Source: JAVVHH01 sp965199585
GTDB lineage: Bacteria; Pseudomonadota; Alphaproteobacteria; Acetobacterales; Acetobacteraceae
Direction: 5' to 3'
Assembly (NCBI GenBank): GCA_965199585.1
Contig: CBDASI010000002.1
Coordinates: forward strand, 62,001-126,000
DNA length: 64,000 nucleotides
Shown: positions 34,197-41,937 of the stretch, one piece after another
Layout: the number at the start of each line of letters is the position of its first letter
How positions within the stretch are numbered: the first letter of the stretch is position 1
Notes under the pieces: generated by a model
Databases searched by the model: none
What the model saw: only the letters and a program-made list of their open reading frames with translations
What the model was told of the DNA's origin: nothing
Translations under genes and position numbers: made by a program

Positions 34197-34369
34197 CGAA
34201 CTCCTCTGTATCGGCATCACGCTACTCCGCCTGTGCAAGGCAAGCCATCCCGGACTGGACTCTCATCAACAACAACTCTGCTTATTTATTCCAGCTCTGC
34301 TCGGCTGGTTTGGACAACGAACTGTGCAATACTGCGTTGCAGCAATTCAACCGAACCAGGATCATCCGC

Positions 34370-35041
34370 ATGACCTCAGAAACAACCACACCGGACCCGT
34401 TCGACCAACTTCTTGAGGGCGTCGCACGCTTCACGTCATCCGTGTTTCCGGAGAAGCGCGATCAGTTCGCCCGCCTGGCCACCGGCCAGCATCCGCACAC
34501 GCTGTTCATCACCTGCGCCGACAGCCGCATCGTTCCCGAGATGATCACCCAGACCGAGCCCGGCGACATGTTTGTCTGCCGCAACATCGGCAACATCGTG
34601 CCGTCCTATGGCGAGATGATGGGCGGCGTGTCGGCCATCGTGGAATATGCCGTCGTCGCCCTCGGCGTGTCGCACGTCGTGGTCTGCGGCCATTCCGATT
34701 GCGGCGCCATGAAGGGCTTGCTCCGGGCCGACGACCCCACCCTGAAGCGGATGCCGACCGTCTCGAGCTGGCTGCGCAACGCCGAAGCCGCCCGTAGCGT
34801 CGTGGACGCGCTGCATCCCGACCTCGATGGAAACGCGAAGGTCGAAGCGCTCGTCGAGCAGAACGTCCGCTTGCAGTTGCAGCATTTGTTGACCCACCCC
34901 GCCGTTGCCGCGCGCGCGGCCGACGGAAGCCTCAAGCTGCATGGCTGGGTCTACGACATCGAGAATGGCGGCGTGACCACGATCGAGGAAGTCGGCGGTG
35001 GCTCCAAGACGATCGAGGTGTCCGGAAGCCCAACACCATGA
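34370..35041 (+). CDS. Beta-class carbonic anhydrase
   Basis: Interconverts CO2 and bicarbonate. 223 aa. Zinc ligands C49, H108 and C111, with the D51-R53 dyad in CADSRI, and RNIGNIVP, HSDCGAMKG and the C-terminal LHGWVYDIENG are all visible. ATG at 34370 is chosen because homology begins just after it; an upstream TTG at 34310 would add 20 unlikely residues. The stop overlaps the bestrophin start (ATGA), a strong sign of joint function in bicarbonate handling. A gamma-class relative is at 61443-61970. Confidence 0.95.
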   Translation: MTSETTTPDPFDQLLEGVARFTSSVFPEKRDQFARLATGQHPHTLFITCADSRIVPEMITQTEPGDMFVCRNIGNIVPSYGEMMGGVSAIVEYAVVALGVSHVVVCGHSDCGAMKGLLRADDPTLKRMPTVSSWLRNAEAARSVVDALHPDLDGNAKVEALVEQNVRLQLQHLLTHPAVAARAADGSLKLHGWVYDIENGGVTTIEEVGGGSKTIEVSGSPTP

Positions 35042-35922
35042 TCGTCGACCGGCGGCTCCACCCGGTCCGCATCTTTCGATCGGTCGGCTTGTCGCTGCTG
35101 TTGCTCGTGGCCTACGACCTCACCATTACGGTGCTGTATGTCGTGTTCAACCAGCATTGGATGGGGGTCAACGACCTCCCCCTCGCCTTGCTGGGTAGTG
35201 CGTTGGCCATCATCATCGGCCTGCGCAACAACAGCGCGTATGGCCGGTGGTGGGAGGCGCGCACGCTGTGGGGCAGCGCGGTAAACAACTCCCGCTCGCT
35301 GGCCCGTGGCGCGCAGATGTTCCTGCCGCGCGACACGGCCGATCTCATGATCCGGCTGCAGATCGCCTGGGCGCATGCTCTGCGATTTGCCATGCTGAAG
35401 CAGGATCCGTGGGCCACCATCACGCCGTTCCTTCCGCCCGACATGGCCGCCCGCCTGCGCACGGCCGTCAACGTGCCCACCGCGCTGCAAGGCGAGATGG
35501 GCCGCGTGGTCGCGCTGCATCGGGACGGCGATGTCGACAGCGCCGTCCGGGTCGCCGCGCTGGACATCACCTTCTCCGCCCTGGCCGACGCGCAGGGCGG
35601 GCTGGAGCGCATCAAGAACACGCCGCTACCCCGTCAGTTCGAGCAGTTTCCCCGCGTGTTCGTGATCGCCTATTGCCTGTTACTACCAATCGGCCTGGTC
35701 TCCGACCTGCACATCATGACGCCGATCGGGTCGACCGTGATCGGCTTCGCCTTCTACCTGCTCGACCAGATCGGCCGCGATCTCGAGGATCCGTTCACCA
35801 ACAGCATCCACGACGTCCCGATGGGTGCGATCACCACGACGATCGAGATCGACTTGCGGCAGATGCTAGGCGAGACCGAGGTGCCGAAACCGCGCCAACC
35901 CGTCGACGGCATCCTGAACTAA
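35038..35922 (+). CDS. Bestrophin-family anion channel
   Basis: 294 aa, UPF0187/bestrophin. Four hydrophobic segments (about residues 17-37, 47-62, 215-232 and 238-252) and the family segments IIIGLRNNSAYGRWWEARTLWG, FPRVFVIAYCLLLPIGLV, GSTVIGFAFYLLDQIGRDLEDPF and NSIHDVPMGAI. Bestrophins form pentameric anion channels; some pass bicarbonate. Coupling to the beta-carbonic anhydrase by ATGA overlap makes bicarbonate the likely physiological ion, by inference. Confidence 0.9.
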   Translation: MIVDRRLHPVRIFRSVGLSLLLLVAYDLTITVLYVVFNQHWMGVNDLPLALLGSALAIIIGLRNNSAYGRWWEARTLWGSAVNNSRSLARGAQMFLPRDTADLMIRLQIAWAHALRFAMLKQDPWATITPFLPPDMAARLRTAVNVPTALQGEMGRVVALHRDGDVDSAVRVAALDITFSALADAQGGLERIKNTPLPRQFEQFPRVFVIAYCLLLPIGLVSDLHIMTPIGSTVIGFAFYLLDQIGRDLEDPFTNSIHDVPMGAITTTIEIDLRQMLGETEVPKPRQPVDGILN

Positions 35923-36078
35923 CCCGCTCCAGCCCGGCGCGCGCAACCGATGGGCGCGCCGGGTCATTCCGCTCGAGACGGTTGCAAACCGGCCCGATCA
36001 GGATTATGTTGCACTGCAGCAAACGAGGAACGTCCTGGGCTCAATGGCCAACGCGCCGCATTGAACAGGAACTTCACG

Positions 36079-36234
36079 ATGAACACATTCGACGCCATGG
36101 GCCACGCTCAGCTTCAGGCTGCCGACGGAAACCGTCAGCTTGCGATCGCCCTCTCCCGCTGGATCGGCAGCATCGCCAACCGCGTGCTCGGCATGCTCGG
36201 CCGGCACATTCCGGCGACCAAGACCAGCCGCTAA
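36079..36234 (+). CDS. Small ORF of 51 aa, unknown
   Basis: ATG at 36079 with AGGAAC 6 nt upstream. Encodes a short protein with a central amphipathic helix-like stretch (QLAIALSRWIGSIANRVLGMLG) and a basic C-terminus. The intergenic region has no other candidate. The size and Arg/Trp content recall small alphaproteobacterial proteins such as the DUF1127 type, but the signature is not clear. Located between bestrophin and the DenD-like gene. Confidence 0.45.
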   Translation: MNTFDAMGHAQLQAADGNRQLAIALSRWIGSIANRVLGMLGRHIPATKTSR

Positions 36235-36325
36235 CGGCTCCGAGAGTGCCGGGGATCGCCCTGGCACTCTTGCCGCCTTTCCCGCCCCGCGCTACGGCCC
36301 ACCCTGACCAGGGAAGGGAAACGTG

Positions 36326-37300
36326 ATGCGCGTATTGATCATCGGGGCCGCCGGCATGATCGGCCGCAAGCTGACCGCGAAGCTCGCGACCTCCCTCGGC
36401 AAGCCCGTCGAGCACCTCACCCTTGCCGACGTCGTCGCCCCGACGACCCCGGCCGACTTCCCCGCTGCCGACATCCGCACCGTCGACATCTCGCAGCCCG
36501 GCGCCGCCGCGACCCTGCTCGATGGCCGCCCCGATCTCATCTTCCACCTCGCCGCCATCGTGTCCGGCGAGGCCGAGGCCGATCTCGAGAAGGGCTATCG
36601 CATCAACCTCGACGGCACCCGCGAGCTGTTCGACGCCATTCGCGTCATCCCCGACTACGCGCCCCGCGTGGTGTTCACCTCTTCGCTGGCCGTCTTCGGC
36701 GCCCCCTTCCCCGACTCCATCGGCGACGATTTCCACCTCACCCCGCTGACCAGCTACGGCACCCAGAAGGCGATGGGCGAACTCCTCCTCGCCGACTACT
36801 CCCGCCGCGGCTTCTTCGACGGCATCGGCATCCGCCTGCCCACCATCTGCATCCGCCCTGGCCTGCCCAACAAGGCCGCCTCCGGCTTCTTCTCCGGCAT
36901 CTTGCGCGAGCCGCTCGCCGGCCACGAAGCCATCCTCCCCGTCGACGACAGCCTGCGCCACTGGTTCGCCAGCCCCCGCGCCGCCATCGGCATGCTGCTG
37001 CATGCGGCGACCCTCGACACCGCCCCGCTCGGCGCCCGCTGCACCCTCTCGATGCCCGGCCTGTCCGCCACCGTCGCTGAGCAGATCGAGGCGTTGCGCC
37101 GGGTCGCGGGCGAAAAGGCGGTACGCCTCATCCGCCGCCAGCCCGACCCGGCGGTCCAAGCCATCGTCGGCGGCTGGGCGCAGCGTTTCGACGCCGCCCG
37201 CGCCACCTCGCTCGGCTTCACCGCCGAGACCTCGTTCGATGAGATCATCCGCGCCCATATCGACGACGAACTCGGCGGCACCCTAGGCGCCGCCGCATGA
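36326..37300 (+). CDS. NAD-dependent epimerase/dehydratase-family dehydrogenase, DenD-like
   Basis: 324 aa extended short-chain dehydrogenase. Rossmann GAAGMIGRKL (residues 7-16), Asp36-region, NLDGTRELFDA, FTSSLAVFG with catalytic Ser119/120, and the YxxxK pair Y144/K148 in SYGTQKAMGE. Segments RLPTICIRPG and HWFASPRAAIGML resemble D-erythronate dehydrogenase (DenD). ATG at 36326 has AGGGAA upstream. The gene overlaps the next one by ATGA. Substrate assignment is tentative: no kinase or decarboxylase of the erythronate pathway is next to it. Confidence 0.75.
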   Translation: MRVLIIGAAGMIGRKLTAKLATSLGKPVEHLTLADVVAPTTPADFPAADIRTVDISQPGAAATLLDGRPDLIFHLAAIVSGEAEADLEKGYRINLDGTRELFDAIRVIPDYAPRVVFTSSLAVFGAPFPDSIGDDFHLTPLTSYGTQKAMGELLLADYSRRGFFDGIGIRLPTICIRPGLPNKAASGFFSGILREPLAGHEAILPVDDSLRHWFASPRAAIGMLLHAATLDTAPLGARCTLSMPGLSATVAEQIEALRRVAGEKAVRLIRRQPDPAVQAIVGGWAQRFDAARATSLGFTAETSFDEIIRAHIDDELGGTLGAAA

Positions 37301-38214
37301 GGGTCGTCCTCATCGGCCAGCAAGCCTTCGGCAAAGCCGTCCTGGACGCGTTCCTGGCCCGCGGCGACACCGTCGCCGCCATCTTCTGCGCCCCCGAGAA
37401 AGGCCGCCCCGACCCCCTCCGCCTCGCCGGCGAGGAAGCTGGCATCCCGACCCACATGTTCCCCAAGCTTGGCAGCCCCGAGGCGCTCGACGCCCTCCGC
37501 GCCGCGGACGCCGACATCGGCATCATGGCCTACGTCACGCAGTTCGTGTCGCAGGAGTTCTGCGCCGTCCCCACCCACGGCACCATCCAGTTCCACCCCA
37601 GCCTGCTGCCGCTGCATCGCGGCGCCTCGGCTATGAGCTGGTCCATTATCCTCGGCCGCCGCGAGACCGGCTTCACCATCTTCCGCCCCAGCGACGGCCT
37701 GGACGAAGGCCCGGTCATCTTCACCCGCAAGGTGGACATCAGCCCCACCGATACGCTCGGAACGGTCTATTTCGGCAAGATCTTCCCCCAAGGCGTCGCC
37801 GGCCTCCTCGAAGCCGCCGACCTCGTCCTGGCCGGGAAAGGCAACGCCATCCCCCAGATTGAAGACACCGCCACCTACGAAGGCATCATCGGCGACGCAG
37901 AGTCGCAGATCCACTGGCACCAGCACGTCGACCAGATCTACGACCTGATCCGCGGCTGTGACCCGGCGCCGTCCGCCTGGACCACCTACGACGGCAAGCG
38001 CCTCGACTTATTCGACGTCGAGAAGCGCCCGGCCCGCACCTTTGCCGAAGTCAAAGGCAAGAAGATGGGCCAACTCATCACCGTCGAGGCCGCCGGCGCC
38101 CTCATCCAAGCCCAAGGCGGCGCGATCCTAGCCAAACGCGTTCGCCTCGACGGCGGCAAGAAACTCGCCGCCCTCGACTTAGAACTTTCCGCAGGCACGA
38201 TCCTAGGCAAGTAA
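37297..38214 (+). CDS. Stand-alone 10-formyltetrahydrofolate hydrolase-domain-like protein (formyltransferase fold)
   Basis: 305 aa. It resembles the N-terminal hydrolase domain of 10-formyltetrahydrofolate dehydrogenase more than methionyl-tRNA formyltransferase: FHPSLLPLHRGASAMSW, GFTIFRPSDGLDEGPVIF, ATYEGI and LIRGCDPAPSAWT match that domain in order. The catalytic His (H100) and Asp (D136) are 36 residues apart, as in the dehydrogenase (H106/D142). The Asn of the Fmt N-x-H motif is Gln here. The aldehyde-dehydrogenase domain is missing. Coupled to the DenD-like gene (ATGA). It may hydrolyse or transfer a formyl group; the acceptor is unknown. Confidence 0.75.
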   Translation: MRVVLIGQQAFGKAVLDAFLARGDTVAAIFCAPEKGRPDPLRLAGEEAGIPTHMFPKLGSPEALDALRAADADIGIMAYVTQFVSQEFCAVPTHGTIQFHPSLLPLHRGASAMSWSIILGRRETGFTIFRPSDGLDEGPVIFTRKVDISPTDTLGTVYFGKIFPQGVAGLLEAADLVLAGKGNAIPQIEDTATYEGIIGDAESQIHWHQHVDQIYDLIRGCDPAPSAWTTYDGKRLDLFDVEKRPARTFAEVKGKKMGQLITVEAAGALIQAQGGAILAKRVRLDGGKKLAALDLELSAGTILGK

Positions 38215-38277
38215 CCCGCCCCCTGATCACTCGTAGGGCGGGCTTCGGCTCGTCATCGCTCGCCGTCCACCAACCCC

Positions 38278-38312
38278 GTCATCGCGAGCGCAGCGCGGCG
38301 ATCCAGGGCGCA
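38278..38312. repeat. REP-like element, single arm, copy 3
   Basis: Begins CGTCATCGCGAGCGCAGCGC and continues GGCGATCCAGGG; about 32 bp are identical to the right arm of copy 2 and differ by one base from the left arm of copy 1. The second arm is decayed into a GC-rich stretch. Just upstream (38233-38250) is a degraded version of the GGTGGGC palindrome. Lies between convergent genes. Confidence 0.8.
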
Positions 38313-38348
38313 CCATGCGCGCCCCGAACCGCCGCGGCCCCGGTAGGA

Positions 38349-39428
38349 TCAGTCGGCGCCGAACGTCGACGGAATGATCTTCACCCGCCCGGCGATGGCG
38401 TCATCCACCCGCACCAGCGGGAACCCGACCGTGATGTTCGTGCTCTGGTTCCACGCGTCGACGATCTGGTCACGCAACTCGGCCGCCCCGGCCGCCAGCT
38501 GCTGCGAGACCACGGCGTATTCCAGCGGCTGGTTCGTCTTGTAGCCATCATGCCCGGAGTTCAGCTCGGCCTCGTAGGTCGGGATCACCTGGGCCAGCGT
38601 CTCCGCCAGATAAGCCGGCACCCGCCGCTCGTTCGTCGTCGTGCCGCGATCGATATACGGCCGGATCGTCAGCGTCGTGAAGTCGACGAAATTCCGCACG
38701 AACGCTCCCTCGAACGGCGAATGGATCCCCGCGTTCGTGTAGCCGCGCGGATTGGCATAGTTGCCCCACCCATTGAAGTGCACCGACACGTGCATCGGCT
38801 GGCTCGCATCCGCCACGAAATGGCTCCAATACCCGATATCGCGCAGCGTCAGCTGCTGCCGCACCGAGATCTGGTAGCGGAAATACGCGATGTCGCTCGG
38901 CGTCGTCGCGGTCGCCAACCCGGCCTGCAGCGCCCGCCACATGCCAAAATCCTTCCGCACCTGCTGGAACCCGTCCAGCATCTGATATGGCAGGTACCCC
39001 ACCGTATACTGGTCCTGCCCCGCCGGGTTGCTCGCCGCCCGCTCCGCCGTGTCGAATGCCTCGCGCGTTGCCGGCAACGCCGACAGCGCCACCGACCCGC
39101 CCAACGCGAAGCCGTTATCATCGATGTCGATGAAGTGCCCGTTGTCGCGCTCGGCGTCGTGCACCGTCCGCGTGGTCGCTGTCCCCGTCGCGCTCGTCAG
39201 CGCGCCCGTCGTCTTGCTCTCATCGGCCTCGGCCCCGAGCTCGCCTATGAACTGCGCCGGCGACGCCCCGCGCACGAACGCCGGCAGATCCGACGGCAGG
39301 TTCTGGATCGCCAGCGTGCTGATGCCGACATGGCCCGAATGGCCCCAGGCGAACGCCTGACCAGTGGTGAAAACGGTAGCGGAAACGGCAATCGCGATGA
39401 GCGCGAGGCCGCGAACGTTCGTCGTCAT
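38349..39428 (-). CDS. Secreted S1/P1-type (phospholipase C fold) zinc-dependent nuclease-like protein
   Basis: 359 aa. Signal peptide cleaved after AFA (residue 27), exposing W28 in WGHSGH, as expected for S1/P1 enzymes whose N-terminal Trp binds zinc. Further zinc-site motifs: HFIDID and DIGYWSHFVADASQPMHVSVHFNGWGNYANP, then HSPFEGAFV. These suggest a trinuclear-zinc phosphodiesterase; nuclease versus phospholipase C activity cannot be decided. ATG at 39428 with AGAGGGA upstream. It follows a PEP-CTERM gene by 36 bp on the same strand. Confidence 0.8.
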   Translation of the reverse strand: MTTNVRGLALIAIAVSATVFTTGQAFAWGHSGHVGISTLAIQNLPSDLPAFVRGASPAQFIGELGAEADESKTTGALTSATGTATTRTVHDAERDNGHFIDIDDNGFALGGSVALSALPATREAFDTAERAASNPAGQDQYTVGYLPYQMLDGFQQVRKDFGMWRALQAGLATATTPSDIAYFRYQISVRQQLTLRDIGYWSHFVADASQPMHVSVHFNGWGNYANPRGYTNAGIHSPFEGAFVRNFVDFTTLTIRPYIDRGTTTNERRVPAYLAETLAQVIPTYEAELNSGHDGYKTNQPLEYAVVSQQLAAGAAELRDQIVDAWNQSTNITVGFPLVRVDDAIAGRVKIIPSTFGAD

Positions 39429-39464
39429 TAAGCTATCCCTCTTTTTGATGGAAATAGGGTCGGC

Positions 39465-40088
39465 TCAGGCCCGGCGGCGGCGCAAAACGAGCCCCACCAA
39501 CCCCGTGCTCAACAGCGCCAGCGTCGCCGGCTCCGGCACGGCCGACACCGCTGCCGTCGCATTGATGTTGTCGACCGCCAGGCCGCTCGCGCTCGTGCGG
39601 AACGTGGCAACCGTGAACGCCGCGCCGCTATAGCTCAGCACGCCCTCGGCATAATTATACCCGCTCGGCACCGTACCGACCTTGGTCGCACTCCCGCCGG
39701 CATTGGTTGTCAGCGCCAACGACCCACTCCGATCGCCGAGCGCAAAGTTGAGCGACAACGCGCTAACGGCCTGGCTGAACGTAATCGTCAGCGGGCTCGA
39801 CGGATCGATCGACCCAAGCGCCGTCGTCAGGAACGACAGCGTGATCCCTGAATACAGCGGCAACGGCCCGCTGGTGCTGTTGTACGAGATGTCGAATGCC
39901 CCGGGATCCGCGAATGTCGACCCGGCGAACGTCGCCGTCAGCCCGGAAGCCGTGCTGGAGAACGGCGTCGTCGCCGTGAACGGGTCGGTCTCGAACGTGA
40001 ACAGCGCCGCCGAGGCCGAAGACGCCGACGCGGCCGTTATAAACGTCACGGCAAGCACCGCTGCTAACAAAGATCGAGTTTTGGTCAA
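39465..40088 (-). CDS. PEP-CTERM sorting-signal protein
   Basis: 207 aa. Signal peptide (LLAAVLAVTFITAASASSASA), a low-complexity Ser/Thr/Ala-rich beta body, and the PEP-CTERM tail VPEPATLALLSTGLVGLVLRRRRA. PEP-CTERM proteins are processed by an exosortase (EpsH family), which is not in the window. The start appears to be TTG at 40088 with GAGG 5 nt upstream. It may be cotranscribed with the S1/P1-type enzyme gene downstream (36-bp gap). Confidence 0.9.
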   Translation of the reverse strand: MTKTRSLLAAVLAVTFITAASASSASAALFTFETDPFTATTPFSSTASGLTATFAGSTFADPGAFDISYNSTSGPLPLYSGITLSFLTTALGSIDPSSPLTITFSQAVSALSLNFALGDRSGSLALTTNAGGSATKVGTVPSGYNYAEGVLSYSGAAFTVATFRTSASGLAVDNINATAAVSAVPEPATLALLSTGLVGLVLRRRRA

Positions 40089-40174
40089 GTTAGCCTCACA
40101 TGAGAACAGTGAGGCGACCTATAAAAGCTGCGGTCTCGTCTGTTTAAGATGACTTCATGAACATACGGTAACGG

Positions 40175-40993
40175 TCATCCCCGCCGTCCCATGATCCCCG
40201 CCCGCAACCACTGCGACATAGCATCGATGATCACCACCGTCACCAACACCATCGCGATCAGGAACGCCGCCTGCTGCCACTCCAGCACCCGGATCTGCTC
40301 ATACAGATGCAGCCCGATCCCGCCCGCCCCCACAATGCCGATGATCGTGGCCGACCGCGTGTTGCTCTCGAAGAAATACAGCAACTGACTGGCGAACACC
40401 GGCAACACCTCCGGCAACAACCCGAAGCGCAGCCCGAACCACCAACCGCCGCCCACCGACTGCACCGCTTCCCCCGGCCGCTTATCGGCGGCCTCGATGG
40501 CTTCGCTCATCAGCTTGGCCAACGCCGCCACATCCGCCGTCGCGATCGCCAGCAGCCCGGCGAACGGCCCCAACCCCACCACGTTGACCCAGATCAACGC
40601 CCAGATCAGCGCATCCACGCTGCGCACCGCGTCCAACCCGCGCCGGGCGAAGAAATGCACCCAGCGCTGCGCCACCACGTTGCGCGCCGCGAAGAACCCC
40701 AGCGGCAACGCGAACACCGCCGCCAGCAACGTCCCCAGCAGCGCGATCGACAGCGTTTGCAGCAACGCCCCGAAATACAACGCGAAATGCCCACCCGTCT
40801 CCGGCGGCAGCATCAGCTCCACGATCGTTCCGAGCTGCCCGAACCCCGACCACACCCGGTCCCCCGAGATCCCCAGCAACGGAAACGCCGCCACATACAC
40901 CAGCGCCCCCGCCCCGAGCAGCCCGGCCGTCCCCCATCCGATCCGCCGCTCCGGCAGCTTCCCAGTGGACGGCTGAAGCATCGCCCCGCTCAC
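40175..40993 (-). CDS. phnE: Phosphonate-type ABC transporter permease, second copy
   Basis: 272 aa polytopic inner-membrane protein, PhnE family. Segments LSIALLGTLLAAVFALPLGFFAARNV, WALIWVNVVGLGPFAGLLAIATADVAALAKLMSEAIEA (EAA-type coupling loop), SQLLYFFESNTRSATIIGIVGAGGIGLHL. GTG at 40993 overlaps the stop of the first permease and has GGAGG 9 nt upstream; ATG at 40981 is the alternative. The two permeases probably form a heterodimer with PhnC and PhnD. Confidence 0.92.
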   Translation of the reverse strand: MSGAMLQPSTGKLPERRIGWGTAGLLGAGALVYVAAFPLLGISGDRVWSGFGQLGTIVELMLPPETGGHFALYFGALLQTLSIALLGTLLAAVFALPLGFFAARNVVAQRWVHFFARRGLDAVRSVDALIWALIWVNVVGLGPFAGLLAIATADVAALAKLMSEAIEAADKRPGEAVQSVGGGWWFGLRFGLLPEVLPVFASQLLYFFESNTRSATIIGIVGAGGIGLHLYEQIRVLEWQQAAFLIAMVLVTVVIIDAMSQWLRAGIMGRRG

Positions 40994-41880
40994 GCGCCGC
41001 GGCCTCCAGAAAGCCCCAACAATTGATGCCGCACCCGCTCGGACACCATGTCGAGCACCATCACGCACGCCATCAGCATCAGCAGCATCGCGCTGACGTC
41101 GCTGTAGTAAAATTTCCGGATCGCCACGAGCAGCTCCTGCCCGATCCCGCCCGCGCCGACGAACCCGATCACCGCGGCGCCGCGCACATTGTACTCGAAG
41201 CGCAACAAGGCGTAGCTGGCGAAATGGCTCAGCACCTGTGGCAACACCCCGAACCGGATCTGCGACAGCCACCGTCCGCCGGTCGCCGCCACACCCTCGA
41301 GCGGCTTAAGGTCGATGCTCTCCAGCACCTCGGTGAACAGCTTTCCCAGCGTCCCCCCGGTATGCAGCGTGATCGCCAACACCCCCGGCAACGGCCCCAG
41401 CCCGAACGCCACCACGAACACCAGCGCGAACACGATGTCCGGCACCGTCCGCATGAACTCCAGCACCCGCCGCACGGCGAACCGGACCCACGCGAACCGC
41501 ACCAGGTTCGCACTCCCCAGCACGCCGCCCACCACCCCGATCGCCACCCCGGTGACCGTACCGAGATAGGCCATCAGCAGCGTCTGCCCGAGTTGAACGC
41601 TCCAGCGCCGAAGGCCCCAGAACCAATAGGCCGGGTCGGTCCAAACAGCCGCGCCGGTGTCGAGATGCCCGAGCCGCCCGAGGTAGCTGCCGAAATTAGG
41701 CAGCCCAGTCCAGAACTTCCCGAGATCGACCTCCGCCCCGACCCACGCCGCCGCGATCGCCACCAAGAGCACGGTGGCGCCGATGGCCGTGACCCGGCGG
41801 CGCTCCGCTCCCGCCTCCGCGTACGCCCGCCGTAGCGGCTCCAACTGGGCCGCTCCGGGATCCGCGATCAACCCACTCAT
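40990..41880 (-). CDS. phnE: Phosphonate-type ABC transporter permease, first copy
   Basis: 296 aa. N-terminal cytoplasmic part, then about six membrane segments. PhnE signatures: LGQTLLMAYLGTVTGVAIGVVGGVLGSANL, RTVPDIVFALVFVVAFGLGPLPGVLAITLHTGGTLGKLFTEVLE, YALLRFEYNVRGAAVIGFVGAGGIGQEL. Start ATG 41880, 57 bp after phnD. This gap contains a strong hairpin, so permeases may be made in smaller amount than the binding protein. Coupled by GTGA to the second permease. Confidence 0.93.
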   Translation of the reverse strand: MSGLIADPGAAQLEPLRRAYAEAGAERRRVTAIGATVLLVAIAAAWVGAEVDLGKFWTGLPNFGSYLGRLGHLDTGAAVWTDPAYWFWGLRRWSVQLGQTLLMAYLGTVTGVAIGVVGGVLGSANLVRFAWVRFAVRRVLEFMRTVPDIVFALVFVVAFGLGPLPGVLAITLHTGGTLGKLFTEVLESIDLKPLEGVAATGGRWLSQIRFGVLPQVLSHFASYALLRFEYNVRGAAVIGFVGAGGIGQELLVAIRKFYYSDVSAMLLMLMACVMVLDMVSERVRHQLLGLSGGRGA

Positions 41881-41886
41881 CTCGAA

Positions 41887-41910
41887 CCCTCTCCCGCGCC
41901 GGGGAGAGGG
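41887..41910 (-). terminator. GC-rich hairpin between phnD and phnE
   Basis: Stem CCCTCTCCC / GGGAGAGGG (9 bp) around a short GC-rich loop, in the 57-bp phnD-phnE gap. There is no U-tract, so it is better read as an mRNA processing or stabilising element. It could favour the binding-protein transcript. A similar C4TCTC/GAGAG4 stem lies at 54511-54536. Confidence 0.5.
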
Positions 41911-41937
41911 CAGGCCAGCGTCGCCACGAGCGGGAAG

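Noticed and set aside
37297..38214. Methionyl-tRNA formyltransferase (fmt)
   Set aside because: The N-x-H catalytic Asn is replaced and the sequence follows the formyltetrahydrofolate dehydrogenase hydrolase domain; no def gene is adjacent.
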